NCBI GenBank assembly: GCA_017408185.1
Contig: JAFQVE010000128.1
Coordinates: forward strand, 1 to 16,276
Direction: 5' to 3'
DNA from: Oscillospiraceae bacterium
Lineage (GTDB): Bacteria; Bacillota_A; Clostridia; Oscillospirales; JAAYXM01
DNA: 16,276 bases
Shown one piece after another: positions 6,823-14,437 of this stretch; the first letter of the stretch is position 1; each line of letters opens with the position of its first letter. The notes under the pieces are model-generated. The model was not told the DNA's origin. It was given only the letters and a program-made list of their open reading frames with translations, and ran no database searches. The position numbers and the translations under genes are program-made.

Positions 6823-8169
6823 TTAAATTACCTCAATTCCGAGAATGTCGCAAAGGTCGCGGATGGCCGCTGTGTTATCACCGTAAGAGATAATATAGTG
6901 CTGACACATCACGTTGTTTGTGAACTTCTCAACATCCGGAAGGATAATCTCAAGTCCCGGAAGCTGCGGTGCAGGCTGTGTCCAGCCGCATTCCTCCCAC
7001 TTGCGCGGAGTTACGCCCTCTCCCGTTACCATATGCATATAGTATTTTCCGTTTGTATATACAAGACGGCACATTGTAAGCTCGCCTGTTTTTACCTTGG
7101 AAACGTTGAGTATTCCCTCGCTCAGCTCGCCGAATGCAGCCGGCATAACTGTTGTCTCACCGTCCGTGATCTCAGCCGGAACATAGTCCGGAACACCTGC
7201 AAGAACGCGGTCTGTGAAGAACTCATAGAACTCAAGATACGCGCCGCACTGACCGGTAAGAAGCTTTACCATTGTCTGTGTAACGTTGCCGAGGCTGTCG
7301 TTTTCCGGAATTGTGGAAACGCCGAGAACATCGGAAAGAAGCATAAATATCGGTGCAGGCGGGAAGCCCAAGAGCTTCTTCATTCCGTCAACATCCTTCA
7401 AGGAAATTGCAAGGTATCCGCGCTCCTTTATAAGAGACGCGATTGCGAGGAAATATCCTGCCGCCATCATCTTGCCTTCCTGCTTTGCCGGCTTTAAGAA
7501 GTTCCACTTGGACATATATTTGTCGATAACCTCCTGCTTTTCGGCATCGGTCACCTTCTGATAGCGCTGGAAAATCTCAAGCATTTCAAATGTCTCAATC
7601 TCAACACCTACACGGTTTTTAAGAGATGCTCCGTCATGCAGAGTGCCGTAAAGGTTCATATCGCGGTATCCCGCATGGCCTATCTTTACGCTGCGCAGTG
7701 CCTTTGCCGCGCTCGCCGCCTTTACATATGTTGCAACCTTGTCTGTGCGTGACGGAAGTCCGATAATATCATAAACATATTTAAAGGTATATCCAAGGTC
7801 ATAGAATGTCTTGCGGAGTGCGCTTGTGCCCGCCTGGTCAGCGGTCGTGACAAGCCGCTCTCCCTCCATCCAGCCGCAAAGTCCCCAGAGCACCATCGGA
7901 AGATGGCGGTACTGCTCGGTGATTTTTACAACCGCATGGCTCGGAATCCAGCCTGCAATACAGACAACCATTGCGTCAAAATCGTTGCCCGAAAGCTTTC
8001 CGAGAGCTTCCTTTATATCGTTTTCCTCATAATCGTCCGTTACCGGATAAACGGAAACAAGATCAAGTCCGCGCTCAAGGAGTCCTTTTTCTGCCTCCGC
8101 GCATTTTTTAATAATAACGTCCTTCGGTGTGTTGACCTCACCAAAGCCTACAAAAGCTATTTTTCCCAT
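6823..8169 (-). CDS. L-fucose/L-arabinose isomerase-family protein
   Basis: The 448 residues match the short branch of the L-fucose/L-arabinose isomerase family, Mn-dependent enzymes that interconvert aldoses and ketoses. ENDSLGNVTQTMVKLLTG at 289-306 closely follows the active-site segment of E. coli FucI (ENDSLNGVAM...LTG). By that alignment the metal ligands are E289, E313 (Asp in FucI, same 24-residue spacing) and H424 in CQHYIISYGD. The N-terminal half (1-170) has the Rossmann-like segments of the family (KIAFVGFG; AMVVCIAGWIPSHAV). FucI itself is near 590 residues, so the substrate need not be fucose. It overlaps the kinase gene end by 13 bases; GGAGGA lies ten bases before ATG 8169. 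It probably makes the ketose that the neighbouring kinase phosphorylates. Confidence 0.8.
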   Translation of the reverse strand: MGKIAFVGFGEVNTPKDVIIKKCAEAEKGLLERGLDLVSVYPVTDDYEENDIKEALGKLSGNDFDAMVVCIAGWIPSHAVVKITEQYRHLPMVLWGLCGWMEGERLVTTADQAGTSALRKTFYDLGYTFKYVYDIIGLPSRTDKVATYVKAASAAKALRSVKIGHAGYRDMNLYGTLHDGASLKNRVGVEIETFEMLEIFQRYQKVTDAEKQEVIDKYMSKWNFLKPAKQEGKMMAAGYFLAIASLIKERGYLAISLKDVDGMKKLLGFPPAPIFMLLSDVLGVSTIPENDSLGNVTQTMVKLLTGQCGAYLEFYEFFTDRVLAGVPDYVPAEITDGETTVMPAAFGELSEGILNVSKVKTGELTMCRLVYTNGKYYMHMVTGEGVTPRKWEECGWTQPAPQLPGLEIILPDVEKFTNNVMCQHYIISYGDNTAAIRDLCDILGIEVI

Positions 8170-9566
8170 AACATTTTTTCCTCCGCTTCACAGAAATTTT
8201 TATATACATCGGTGTAATCCGCACCGCCGGGTACATATGTTTTGTCGGTTTCCACAATTGCGTCTGCCGCAGATACCACGCTGTCAAAAATGCCCGCGGC
8301 AACACCTGCAAGTATTGCGCTTCCGAGGCATGCGCTCTCTGCATTTTTGAGCGTTGTTATCTTTCTTCCTGTCATATCCGCCTTGATCTGACACCACAGC
8401 GGGCTTGATGCACCGCCGCCTGTCGAGCGGATTTCCGGAGCTTCTATATTCATATATTCAAGATTGCTTTTTAGCATACACGCCACCGCTTCTAAAATCG
8501 CGCGTATCATATGTGCTCTCGTATGCGAAAGCGTAAGTCCTAAAAATGCACCTTTTGCCGTGGGGGAATACTTCGGCATAGTTGACCCGCAGAGGTACGG
8601 GAGAAACGTAAGCCCCTCTGCTCCTATTCCCGCTTCCTCCGCGAGAACATCCATTTCCTTAAAGCTTAAATCCGCGCAGAAGCCGTTTTTAAACCACTTA
8701 AGCGCAAGGCCCGCAGCAGGAGTCCACGAAAGGAGTGCGTATTTTCCGTCATAATTCACATGGCAAGGAATTATGCTTTCGGGATTGTATTCCGGTATCT
8801 CATCGCACGGAACAAACATCGCCATTGTTGTGCCCGTCATCTCTGAAATAACGCTCTTTGACGTAACGCCCGCGCCTATCGCTCCGGCTATCTGGTCAAT
8901 TGCGCTTGTTGCAACCTTAATTCCGTTATATTCGCCGACAAGCTCGGCACTGCCTAAAATTTCCGGAAGCTGTTTGCGTGAGATTCCGATGAACGAAAGC
9001 ATCTCATCCCACCAATCTCCGCATCTTATGTCAAAATAAAGGCTTGACGACTGAAGCGTCTTTTCTGTCACAAAACGCCCTGTAAGCTTAAACAAAATGT
9101 AATCCTCAAGAAGAAAAATACGTTTTGTGTTCGAAAATACCTCCGGCAAATTCTTTTTTACCCATAAAAGCTTCGCCGCAGGCCACGTCGCACAAATCTC
9201 CGGCTGACCGGTTACTTCGTAAACGAGCTTCTTTCCGAATTTTTCCTCTATCTCACGCGCCTCGGCCTCGGCGCGGTTATCAAGCCAGACGATAGCGTTC
9301 GTAAGCGGCGCACCGCCCTCATCGGTAAGAATAAGAGTTTCACACTGTGTATCAACCGAGATCGCGGAAATCTCAATACCGCGGCTGACCTCAGTAAATG
9401 CATCGGAGAACATTTCCCAGTAACCCTCTGCCGGAAACTCAACGCGCTCTCCTTCCGTAATAAGCGTGTAATCTCGTGAGGCAGAGGAAATAAGCTTTCC
9501 TTTCTCATCAAAAACAGCAATTTTCAGCGAGGTTGTTCCTATATCTGCACCTGCAACATATTTCAT
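8157..9566 (-). CDS. FGGY-family sugar kinase (xylulokinase-like)
   Basis: This ATP-dependent kinase of sugars or polyols has 469 residues, normal for the family. Visible motifs are GADIGTTSLKIAVFD (6-20, phosphate 1), AIVWLDNRA (91-99), SAIDQIAGAIGAG (221-233) with the likely general base D224, STGGGASSPLWCQI (381-394, FGGY signature 2 and adenosine site) and ACLGSAILAGVA (412-423). I chose ATG 9566 because the protein begins there at MKYVAGADIG and GAGAGGGA sits about nine bases upstream; a longer frame to 9626 would overlap deoR and has no ribosome site. That ribosome site is inside a perfect hairpin. Operon context suggests a ketose such as L-fuculose, D-ribulose or xylulose as substrate; the specificity is inference. 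Confidence 0.88.
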   Translation of the reverse strand: MKYVAGADIGTTSLKIAVFDEKGKLISSASRDYTLITEGERVEFPAEGYWEMFSDAFTEVSRGIEISAISVDTQCETLILTDEGGAPLTNAIVWLDNRAEAEAREIEEKFGKKLVYEVTGQPEICATWPAAKLLWVKKNLPEVFSNTKRIFLLEDYILFKLTGRFVTEKTLQSSSLYFDIRCGDWWDEMLSFIGISRKQLPEILGSAELVGEYNGIKVATSAIDQIAGAIGAGVTSKSVISEMTGTTMAMFVPCDEIPEYNPESIIPCHVNYDGKYALLSWTPAAGLALKWFKNGFCADLSFKEMDVLAEEAGIGAEGLTFLPYLCGSTMPKYSPTAKGAFLGLTLSHTRAHMIRAILEAVACMLKSNLEYMNIEAPEIRSTGGGASSPLWCQIKADMTGRKITTLKNAESACLGSAILAGVAAGIFDSVVSAADAIVETDKTYVPGGADYTDVYKNFCEAEEKMLWEK

Positions 9567-9574
9567 ATTAAAAT

Positions 9575-9605
9575 ATCCCTCTCTTTCAACGCGAAAGAGA
9601 GGGAT
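9575..9605 (-). promoter_or_regulatory. Hairpin covering the kinase ribosome binding site
   Basis: Arms ATCCCTCTCTTTC (9575-9587) and GAAAGAGAGGGAT (9593-9605) pair perfectly over 13 bp with a five-base loop. It lies between the deoR stop (9616-9618) and the kinase start (9566). In the minus-strand transcript one arm contains the kinase Shine-Dalgarno GAGAGGGA, which would be paired. The bases after it (ATTTTAAT) are only a weak U tract, so RBS occlusion, attenuation or an RNA-processing site are all possible. Confidence 0.75.
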
Positions 9606-9615
9606 TCTGACATTT

Positions 9616-10374
9616 TCACACCTCAATAAGCTTTGTATACTTTTTTAAGCTTTTCTTTTCCTCTTCTGCCGCGTTTTTATTTGTTATTATGTAGTCCGCG
9701 ACACCGATATCCGAAATTTTTGCAAAGGTTGTTCTTCCTATTTTGGTGTAGTCGGCAGCAACGATACACGTTGACGAATTTTCAATCATCAACCGATCAA
9801 GCTCTGCTTCCTTATCGTAATACGTCGTAAAGCCGTTTTCGATATCCGCACCGTCCACCGAAAGCACAAGCTTGTCGGCGTGATAGCGGCGAATCTGCTC
9901 GTTTGCATCGCTTCCGCAGGAAAACTGATACTTGGCATTTATATCACCGCCGAGAAGAACAACATTGAAATTAGGGTTTGCCCCCGCCTCAAGCGCAATT
10001 GCGATTGAGTTGGTGACGATACTTAAATTCAAAGAGGGACGAAGCTGACGGAACGTCAGAAGCGTCGTCGTTCCGGAATTAAACATCACCGTGTCGTGGT
10101 CTTCTATCATAGCTGCGGCGGCACCGGCAATCGCAACCTTTTTCTCGTGGTTGGTTCCCAGACGCTGCTGCAGGCTCATATTGTAATACGTTTTATACGA
10201 GCTCATGGCACCGCCGTGAACACGCGATAAAAGCCCGCGCTCTTCAAGGTCTGCAAGATCCATACGCACTGTAACCTCTGAAACGCCGAACAGCTCTGCA
10301 AGCTCGGTAACGCGCACCTTTCCGTTTGCCGCCAAAAGCTCTATTATCTTATCTTTTCTGCTGTCAATATCCAC
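9616..10374 (-). CDS. DeoR-family transcriptional regulator of the sugar operon
   Basis: This 252-residue protein has the standard DeoR/GlpR layout. An N-terminal winged helix (1-57) has the recognition segment SEVTVRMDLADLEERG (32-47) and closes with RVHGGA. A DeoRC sugar-phosphate sensor domain follows, with NSGTTT (99-104), VTNS (120-123), LGGD (141-144), SVDGAD (172-177) and TTYYDKEAE (183-191). The start is GTG at 10374 behind GGAGAGGA; no ATG fits better. It is the first gene of the operon and lies ten bases before the hairpin that precedes the kinase. Family members usually repress their own operon and let go when a phosphorylated sugar binds, so the kinase product is the likely signal (inference). 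Confidence 0.9.
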   Translation of the reverse strand: MDIDSRKDKIIELLAANGKVRVTELAELFGVSEVTVRMDLADLEERGLLSRVHGGAMSSYKTYYNMSLQQRLGTNHEKKVAIAGAAAAMIEDHDTVMFNSGTTTLLTFRQLRPSLNLSIVTNSIAIALEAGANPNFNVVLLGGDINAKYQFSCGSDANEQIRRYHADKLVLSVDGADIENGFTTYYDKEAELDRLMIENSSTCIVAADYTKIGRTTFAKISDIGVADYIITNKNAAEEEKKSLKKYTKLIEV

Positions 10375-10411
10375 TGTTATCCTCTCCTATCGGGATTTTT
10401 TTACCGTATTT

Positions 10412-10447
10412 GTATACAGTATACCACAACAGGCAGTGGATTTGCAA
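10412..10447 (-). promoter_or_regulatory. Proximal deoR promoter with dyad over the -10
   Basis: On the minus strand TTGCAA (10442-10447) and TATACT (10418-10423) are 18 bases apart with a TGG extended -10. The -10 is part of the inverted repeat GTATAC-A-GTATAC (10412-10424), a natural place for a repressor. It lies closer to the gene than the consensus promoter at 10510-10538. Confidence 0.45.
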
Positions 10448-10463
10448 ATTTTCCTCCTCTTCT

Positions 10464-10493
10464 TTTCGTTTCACTTTCTTTTTGCTTTCGTTT
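10464..10493. promoter_or_regulatory. Three TTTC direct repeats with 11-bp phasing, probable DeoR operator
   Basis: TTTCGTTT occurs at 10464-10471 and 10486-10493, and TTTCTTTT starts at 10475, so TTTC recurs at steps of exactly 11 bp on one face of the helix. The block sits just downstream of the start point predicted for the distal deoR promoter and upstream of the proximal one. From memory, some DeoR-family regulators such as AgaR bind T-rich TTTCRTTT direct repeats. Binding here is inference. Confidence 0.45.
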
Positions 10494-10509
10494 TTTTACT
10501 TTAGTTTTA

Positions 10510-10538
10510 ATTATAAATATTTTACCGTGACTTGTCAA
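10510..10538 (-). promoter_or_regulatory. Perfect consensus sigma-A promoter reading into deoR
   Basis: On the minus strand TTGACA (10533-10538) and TATAAT (10510-10515) match both consensus hexamers exactly with the optimal 17-base spacer. The transcript would have a leader of about 125 bases before the deoR GTG, containing the TTTC repeats and the proximal promoter. Confidence 0.75.
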
Positions 10539-10576
10539 TAGATTTTTTTTAATATTGCCTGTATTTATAGTAAAAA

Positions 10577-10620
10577 TTGACTTTTTCAAAAAACAGTGTA
10601 TAATATTCTCATAGAATATT
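10577..10620 (+). promoter_or_regulatory. Strong promoter of the lepA operon with start-site dyad
   Basis: TTGACT (10577-10582) and TATAAT (10599-10604) are 16 bases apart. The predicted start is near 10611, inside the dyad AATATTCT/AGAATATT (10602-10609 and 10613-10620, three-base loop), which also overlaps the -10. The ribosome binding site GGAGGA (10625-10630) follows. The dyad could be an operator or a short 5' hairpin. Confidence 0.65.
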
Positions 10621-10638
10621 TTTTGGAGGATATTTATA

Positions 10639-11109
10639 ATGGTAATTATCGAAATGGAAAACGGAAAAAAGATTAAGCTTGAGCTTGACGCTTCGGCTGC
10701 TCCGATTACGGTGGAAAACTTTGAAAAGCTTGTCCGCGACGGCTTTTACGACGGACTCACCTTCCACAGAATTATCCCGGGCTTTATGATTCAGGGCGGT
10801 TGCCCGCTCGGAACGGGTACCGGCGGCCCCGGTCACACCATCAAGGGTGAGTTTAAGTCAAACGGCGTTGATAATCCCATCCGCCACACGCGCGGCGTTA
10901 TCTCCATGGCTCGCTCTATGATGCCCAACTCTGCAGGAAGCCAGTTCTTCATCATGCACAAGGATGCTCCGCATCTTGACGGACAGTATGCTGCATTCGG
11001 CCGTGTTGTTGAAGGTATTGAGGTTGTGGATGAAATCGCCTCCGTCGAAACCGATTATTCCGACAAGCCGACAACACCGGTTGTTATCAAGTCAATCACA
11101 ATCGAATAA
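10639..11109 (+). CDS. ppiB: Cyclophilin-type peptidyl-prolyl cis-trans isomerase
   Basis: This enzyme catalyses cis-trans isomerisation of proline peptide bonds during folding. The 156 residues carry the cyclophilin core: FHRIIPGFMIQGG (42-54) with catalytic R44 and with F49 and Q52, then NSAGSQFFI (97-105). HLDG at 112-115 has His where cyclosporin-sensitive eukaryotic forms have Trp, as is usual in bacteria. No signal peptide is seen, so it is cytoplasmic. ATG 10639 has GGAGGA eight bases upstream. It is the first gene of a plus-strand operon and is followed by lepA after 21 bases. Confidence 0.92.
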   Translation: MVIIEMENGKKIKLELDASAAPITVENFEKLVRDGFYDGLTFHRIIPGFMIQGGCPLGTGTGGPGHTIKGEFKSNGVDNPIRHTRGVISMARSMMPNSAGSQFFIMHKDAPHLDGQYAAFGRVVEGIEVVDEIASVETDYSDKPTTPVVIKSITIE

Positions 11110-11130
11110 GAAAGCCGAGGAAATCTTACT

Positions 11131-12936
11131 GTGGCAAAAAAGGACAATATCAGAAACTTTTGTATTATCGCTCATATCGACCACGGCAAGAGCACGCTTG
11201 CAGACAGACTGCTCGAGCATTGCAAGGCAGTTACCGAGCGCGAAATGGAAAACCAGCTCCTTGACGATATGGAGCTTGAGCGTGAGCGCGGCATTACGAT
11301 AAAAGCGCGTGCCGTGCGGATGGACTATATCGCCGAAGACGGCGAGGAATATGTCTTAAATCTTATCGACACTCCCGGACATGTTGACTTCAACTACGAA
11401 GTATCCCGTTCTCTCGCGGCATGCGAGGGCGCACTGCTCGTTGTTGATGCCTCTCAGGGAATCGAGGCACAGACGCTTGCAAACACTTACCTTGCAATAG
11501 AGCATGACCTTGAGGTTCTTCCCGTCATCAACAAAATAGACCTGCCCTCTGCAGACCCGGAGCGCGTAAAGGGCGAAATTGAAGACATCATCGGCATCCC
11601 TGCTGAGGACGCGCCTGCAATAAGCGCAAAGATGGGGTTAAATATCGGTGAGGTTCTCGAATATGCCGTTAAAAATATCCCCGCACCGAAGGGCGATGAA
11701 AGCGCGCCTCTCCGCGCAATCATCTTTGACAGCCGTTACGATTCATACCGCGGCGTTATCGTCTATCTCCGCGTTATGGAGGGCGAGCTTCGCCCCGGTA
11801 TGAAGATAAAGCTTATGGCATCGGGTGCGGAATTTGAAGTTGTCGAAACCGGCTATATGCTTCCGCGCGGCGAGAAAAAGACAAACTGCCTTTCCGCCGG
11901 CGAGGTAGGCTTCTTCACGGCAAGCATTAAAAACGTTACCGATACGCAGGTCGGCGATACCGTAACCGGTGTTGAAAATCCCGCAGCCGAGCCGCTTCCG
12001 GGCTACCGCACCGTGCGCCCGATGGTTTTCTCCGGTGTGTATCCCGCAGACGGAGCAAAATATCCCGATCTCCGCGATGCGCTTGATAAATTAAAGCTCA
12101 ATGATGCTTCCCTGACGTATGAGCCGGAATCCTCTGCCGCTCTCGGCTTCGGTTTCCGCTGCGGATTTTTGGGGCTTCTTCATATGGAGGTCATTCAGGA
12201 AAGGCTTGAGCGCGAATATAACCTTGACCTTATAACAACTGCACCAAGCGTTATTTATAAGGTAAAAAAGACAGACGGCGAAATTCTTATGATTACAAAT
12301 CCGCTCAATTATCCGAATCCCTCGGAGATTGAATGGGCAGAGGAGCCGTTTGTTTCAGCAAATATCATCTCTCCGACCGAATATATCGGAAATATAATGG
12401 AGCTCTGTCAGGAACGCCGCGGCGAGTATAAGGATACAAAATATCTTGACCAGACGCGCGTTGAAATTCACTATGATCTCCCGCTGAATGAAATTATTTA
12501 CGACTTTTTCGATGCGCTTAAATCCAAAACCCGCGGATACGCATCTCTTGACTATGAGCTTTCGGGATATCGCAAGAGCGAGCTTGTAAAGCTTGATATT
12601 CTGTTAAACGGCGACCCTGTTGACGCGCTTTCCTTTATCGTTCACTCCGAAAAGGCATATTCGCGCGCACGCCGCCTTGCCGAAAAGCTTAAAGAGCATA
12701 TCCCGCGCCAGCTCTTTGAAATTCCGATTCAGGCTACAATCGGAAGCAAAATTATTGCGCGCGAAACCGTAAAGGCACTGCGTAAGGACGTTCTTGCAAA
12801 GTGCTACGGCGGCGACATCACGCGTAAGAAAAAGCTGCTTGAAAAGCAGAAGGAAGGCAAAAAGCGTATGCGTAATCTCGGCTCGGTTGAGGTTCCGCAG
12901 GATGCCTTTATGGCGGTCCTCAAGCTCGATGAATAA
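11131..12936 (+). CDS. lepA: Elongation factor 4 (LepA) GTPase
   Basis: LepA is a ribosome-bound GTPase of the EF-G class that acts in translation initiation or back-translocation and stress. The 601 residues are full length. G motifs: AHIDHGKST (14-22), RGITIKA (53-59), DTPGHVDF (80-87, with the GTPase histidine H84) and NKID (134-137). Domains II, III and V follow, and the end has the LepA-specific tail motif [16 protein letters not shown] (583-598). The start is GTG at 11131 behind GAGGAAA. The stop overlaps the region carrying the hemW ribosome binding site, so the two genes are probably coupled. Confidence 0.97.
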   Translation: MAKKDNIRNFCIIAHIDHGKSTLADRLLEHCKAVTEREMENQLLDDMELERERGITIKARAVRMDYIAEDGEEYVLNLIDTPGHVDFNYEVSRSLAACEGALLVVDASQGIEAQTLANTYLAIEHDLEVLPVINKIDLPSADPERVKGEIEDIIGIPAEDAPAISAKMGLNIGEVLEYAVKNIPAPKGDESAPLRAIIFDSRYDSYRGVIVYLRVMEGELRPGMKIKLMASGAEFEVVETGYMLPRGEKKTNCLSAGEVGFFTASIKNVTDTQVGDTVTGVENPAAEPLPGYRTVRPMVFSGVYPADGAKYPDLRDALDKLKLNDASLTYEPESSAALGFGFRCGFLGLLHMEVIQERLEREYNLDLITTAPSVIYKVKKTDGEILMITNPLNYPNPSEIEWAEEPFVSANIISPTEYIGNIMELCQERRGEYKDTKYLDQTRVEIHYDLPLNEIIYDFFDALKSKTRGYASLDYELSGYRKSELVKLDILLNGDPVDALSFIVHSEKAYSRARRLAEKLKEHIPRQLFEIPIQATIGSKIIARETVKALRKDVLAKCYGGDITRKKKLLEKQKEGKKRMRNLGSVEVPQDAFMAVLKLDE

Positions 12937-12949
12937 AGGAGTAACCCTT

Positions 12950-14134
12950 ATGAAGCCGCTCGGCATATATATCCACATCCCGTTTTGTCTGTCGAAATGC
13001 GCTTACTGCGATTTTTACTCAAAATGCGGAAACAAAAATGAATATAAAGAATATACCGATGCGGTTATAAGCCATATTTCAGAGGCGCATCTGCGCTCCT
13101 CGGATTACGAAGTTGACACAATATACTTCGGCGGCGGAACTCCCACTGCAATCGGTGAGAAAAATCTTATAAAAATCCTCGGCGCGATTCTCCGTTCGTT
13201 CCGCGTCTCGGAAAAATGCGAGGTAACGTGTGAGGCAAACCCGAATTCCGTTACCTACCCGATGCTCAAACGGCTCCGCCGCGCAGGCTTTAACCGCCTC
13301 TCCTTCGGAATGCAGTCTGCCGACCGCGCAGAGCTTCGTGTGCTTGGACGCACCCACACGTTTGACGATGTTAAATCGGCAGTGGAGATGGCGCGCCGTG
13401 CGAAATTTTCAAACCTGTCGCTCGACCTTATGTACGGACTTCCCTCGCAGACGGTGGAAAGCTTTCTCGACTCCCTTGACGCGGCAATTGCGCTATCCCC
13501 CGAGCATATCTCCTGCTACAGCCTGAAAATAGAGGAGGGAACGCCTCTTGCAGAGCGCCCGGAAGCTCTTTTTCTTCCGTCAGACGACGAGCAGGCAGAT
13601 ATGTACCTTGCCGCAGTGACACGGCTTCGCGACGAAGGGTATGAGCAATATGAAATATCAAACTTTGCAAAAGAGGGATATCACAGCCGCCACAATATGA
13701 AATACTGGACGCTCGGAGAATATTGGGGCTTCGGTCCGTCTGCACATTCGCTTGTCGGGAAAAAGCGCTTTTCATACATCCGTGATACGGCGCTGTACAT
13801 TGATGCAATTGCAAACCACGACGAGGTTATAGACAGAATTGAAGCTATCAATGAATCCGCACGTTGCGGAGAATACCTTATGCTTGGGCTTCGAACACGT
13901 GACGGCATCTCGGGAGATGTTCTGGAAAAGCGATATCTCACATACTTTGACGAGATTGAAAAGGTGTTGCTTAAATACCACAAAACAGGCCATGCAGAGT
14001 TTGACGGACACAAGTGGTCACTTACTCCCGAGGGATTTTTAATATCAAACCGTATTATAGGCGATGTTTTAGACGCTTTGGAATCATCCGAGCATCTTGT
14101 ACGGCCATTAAATGGGTATGTAAGAAAAGAATAA
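12950..14134 (+). CDS. hemW: Radical SAM heme chaperone HemW
   Basis: This 394-residue protein is the HemW/YggW relative of oxygen-independent coproporphyrinogen III oxidase, now viewed as a heme-insertion chaperone. The 4Fe-4S motif is PFCLSKCAYCDFYS (11-24; C13, C17, C20), followed by YFGGGTPT (59-66, SAM site). HNMKYW at 248-253 is the HemW hallmark. The HemN N-terminal extension is absent. I chose ATG 12950 because AAAGGAG at 12935-12941 lies eight bases upstream; earlier in-frame ATGs (for example 12929) fall in or at the end of lepA. The lepA-hemW pair is common in Firmicutes, where hrcA-dnaK genes often follow; here they do not. Confidence 0.93.
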   Translation: MKPLGIYIHIPFCLSKCAYCDFYSKCGNKNEYKEYTDAVISHISEAHLRSSDYEVDTIYFGGGTPTAIGEKNLIKILGAILRSFRVSEKCEVTCEANPNSVTYPMLKRLRRAGFNRLSFGMQSADRAELRVLGRTHTFDDVKSAVEMARRAKFSNLSLDLMYGLPSQTVESFLDSLDAAIALSPEHISCYSLKIEEGTPLAERPEALFLPSDDEQADMYLAAVTRLRDEGYEQYEISNFAKEGYHSRHNMKYWTLGEYWGFGPSAHSLVGKKRFSYIRDTALYIDAIANHDEVIDRIEAINESARCGEYLMLGLRTRDGISGDVLEKRYLTYFDEIEKVLLKYHKTGHAEFDGHKWSLTPEGFLISNRIIGDVLDALESSEHLVRPLNGYVRKE

Positions 14135-14149
14135 GAAAGGAAAATAATT

Positions 14150-14419
14150 ATGCGCGCTGTTGTAACAGTTATAGGTAAAGACACAACCGGCATCATTGCC
14201 GCGGTCTCCAATGTTTTAAGCGAAAAGAAAATAAACATTCTCGACATTAACCAGAGCGTTCTGTCGGATATGTTCGTTATGGTTATGCTTGTGGATATCT
14301 CCTCAAGCACCGTTGACTTTTCTGCCCTCTCCACCGAGCTTTCCACTCTCGGTGACAGTATGGGTCTCAAAATCCTCGCAATGCACGAGGATATCTTCAA
14401 CACAATGCACAGAATCTGA
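14150..14419 (+). CDS. ACT-domain protein, UPF0237 family
   Basis: This small 89-residue protein is a single ACT domain, a fold that binds amino acids or other small ligands. It begins MRAVVTVIGKDTTGIIAAVS, continues with NILDINQSVLSD (34-45) and FVMVMLVD (47-54) and ends in DIFNTMHRI, the typical tail of UPF0237. ATG 14150 lies 15 bases after hemW with AAAGGAAA upstream. It is followed by the PFL-family gene, its frequent partner, so it may be the ligand sensor or subunit of that protein (inference from gene pairing). No molecular function is established. Confidence 0.9.
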   Translation: MRAVVTVIGKDTTGIIAAVSNVLSEKKINILDINQSVLSDMFVMVMLVDISSSTVDFSALSTELSTLGDSMGLKILAMHEDIFNTMHRI

Positions 14420-14437
14420 ATCCGAGGTTGAAAATTC

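Noticed and set aside
9567..9626. Longer start for the kinase at 9626
   Set aside because: It would add 20 residues unlike the family, overlap deoR and lack a ribosome binding site; ATG 9566 fits both.
12794..12949. Earlier starts for hemW inside lepA
   Set aside because: They would add residues unrelated to HemW; ATG 12950 has AAAGGAG at ideal distance.
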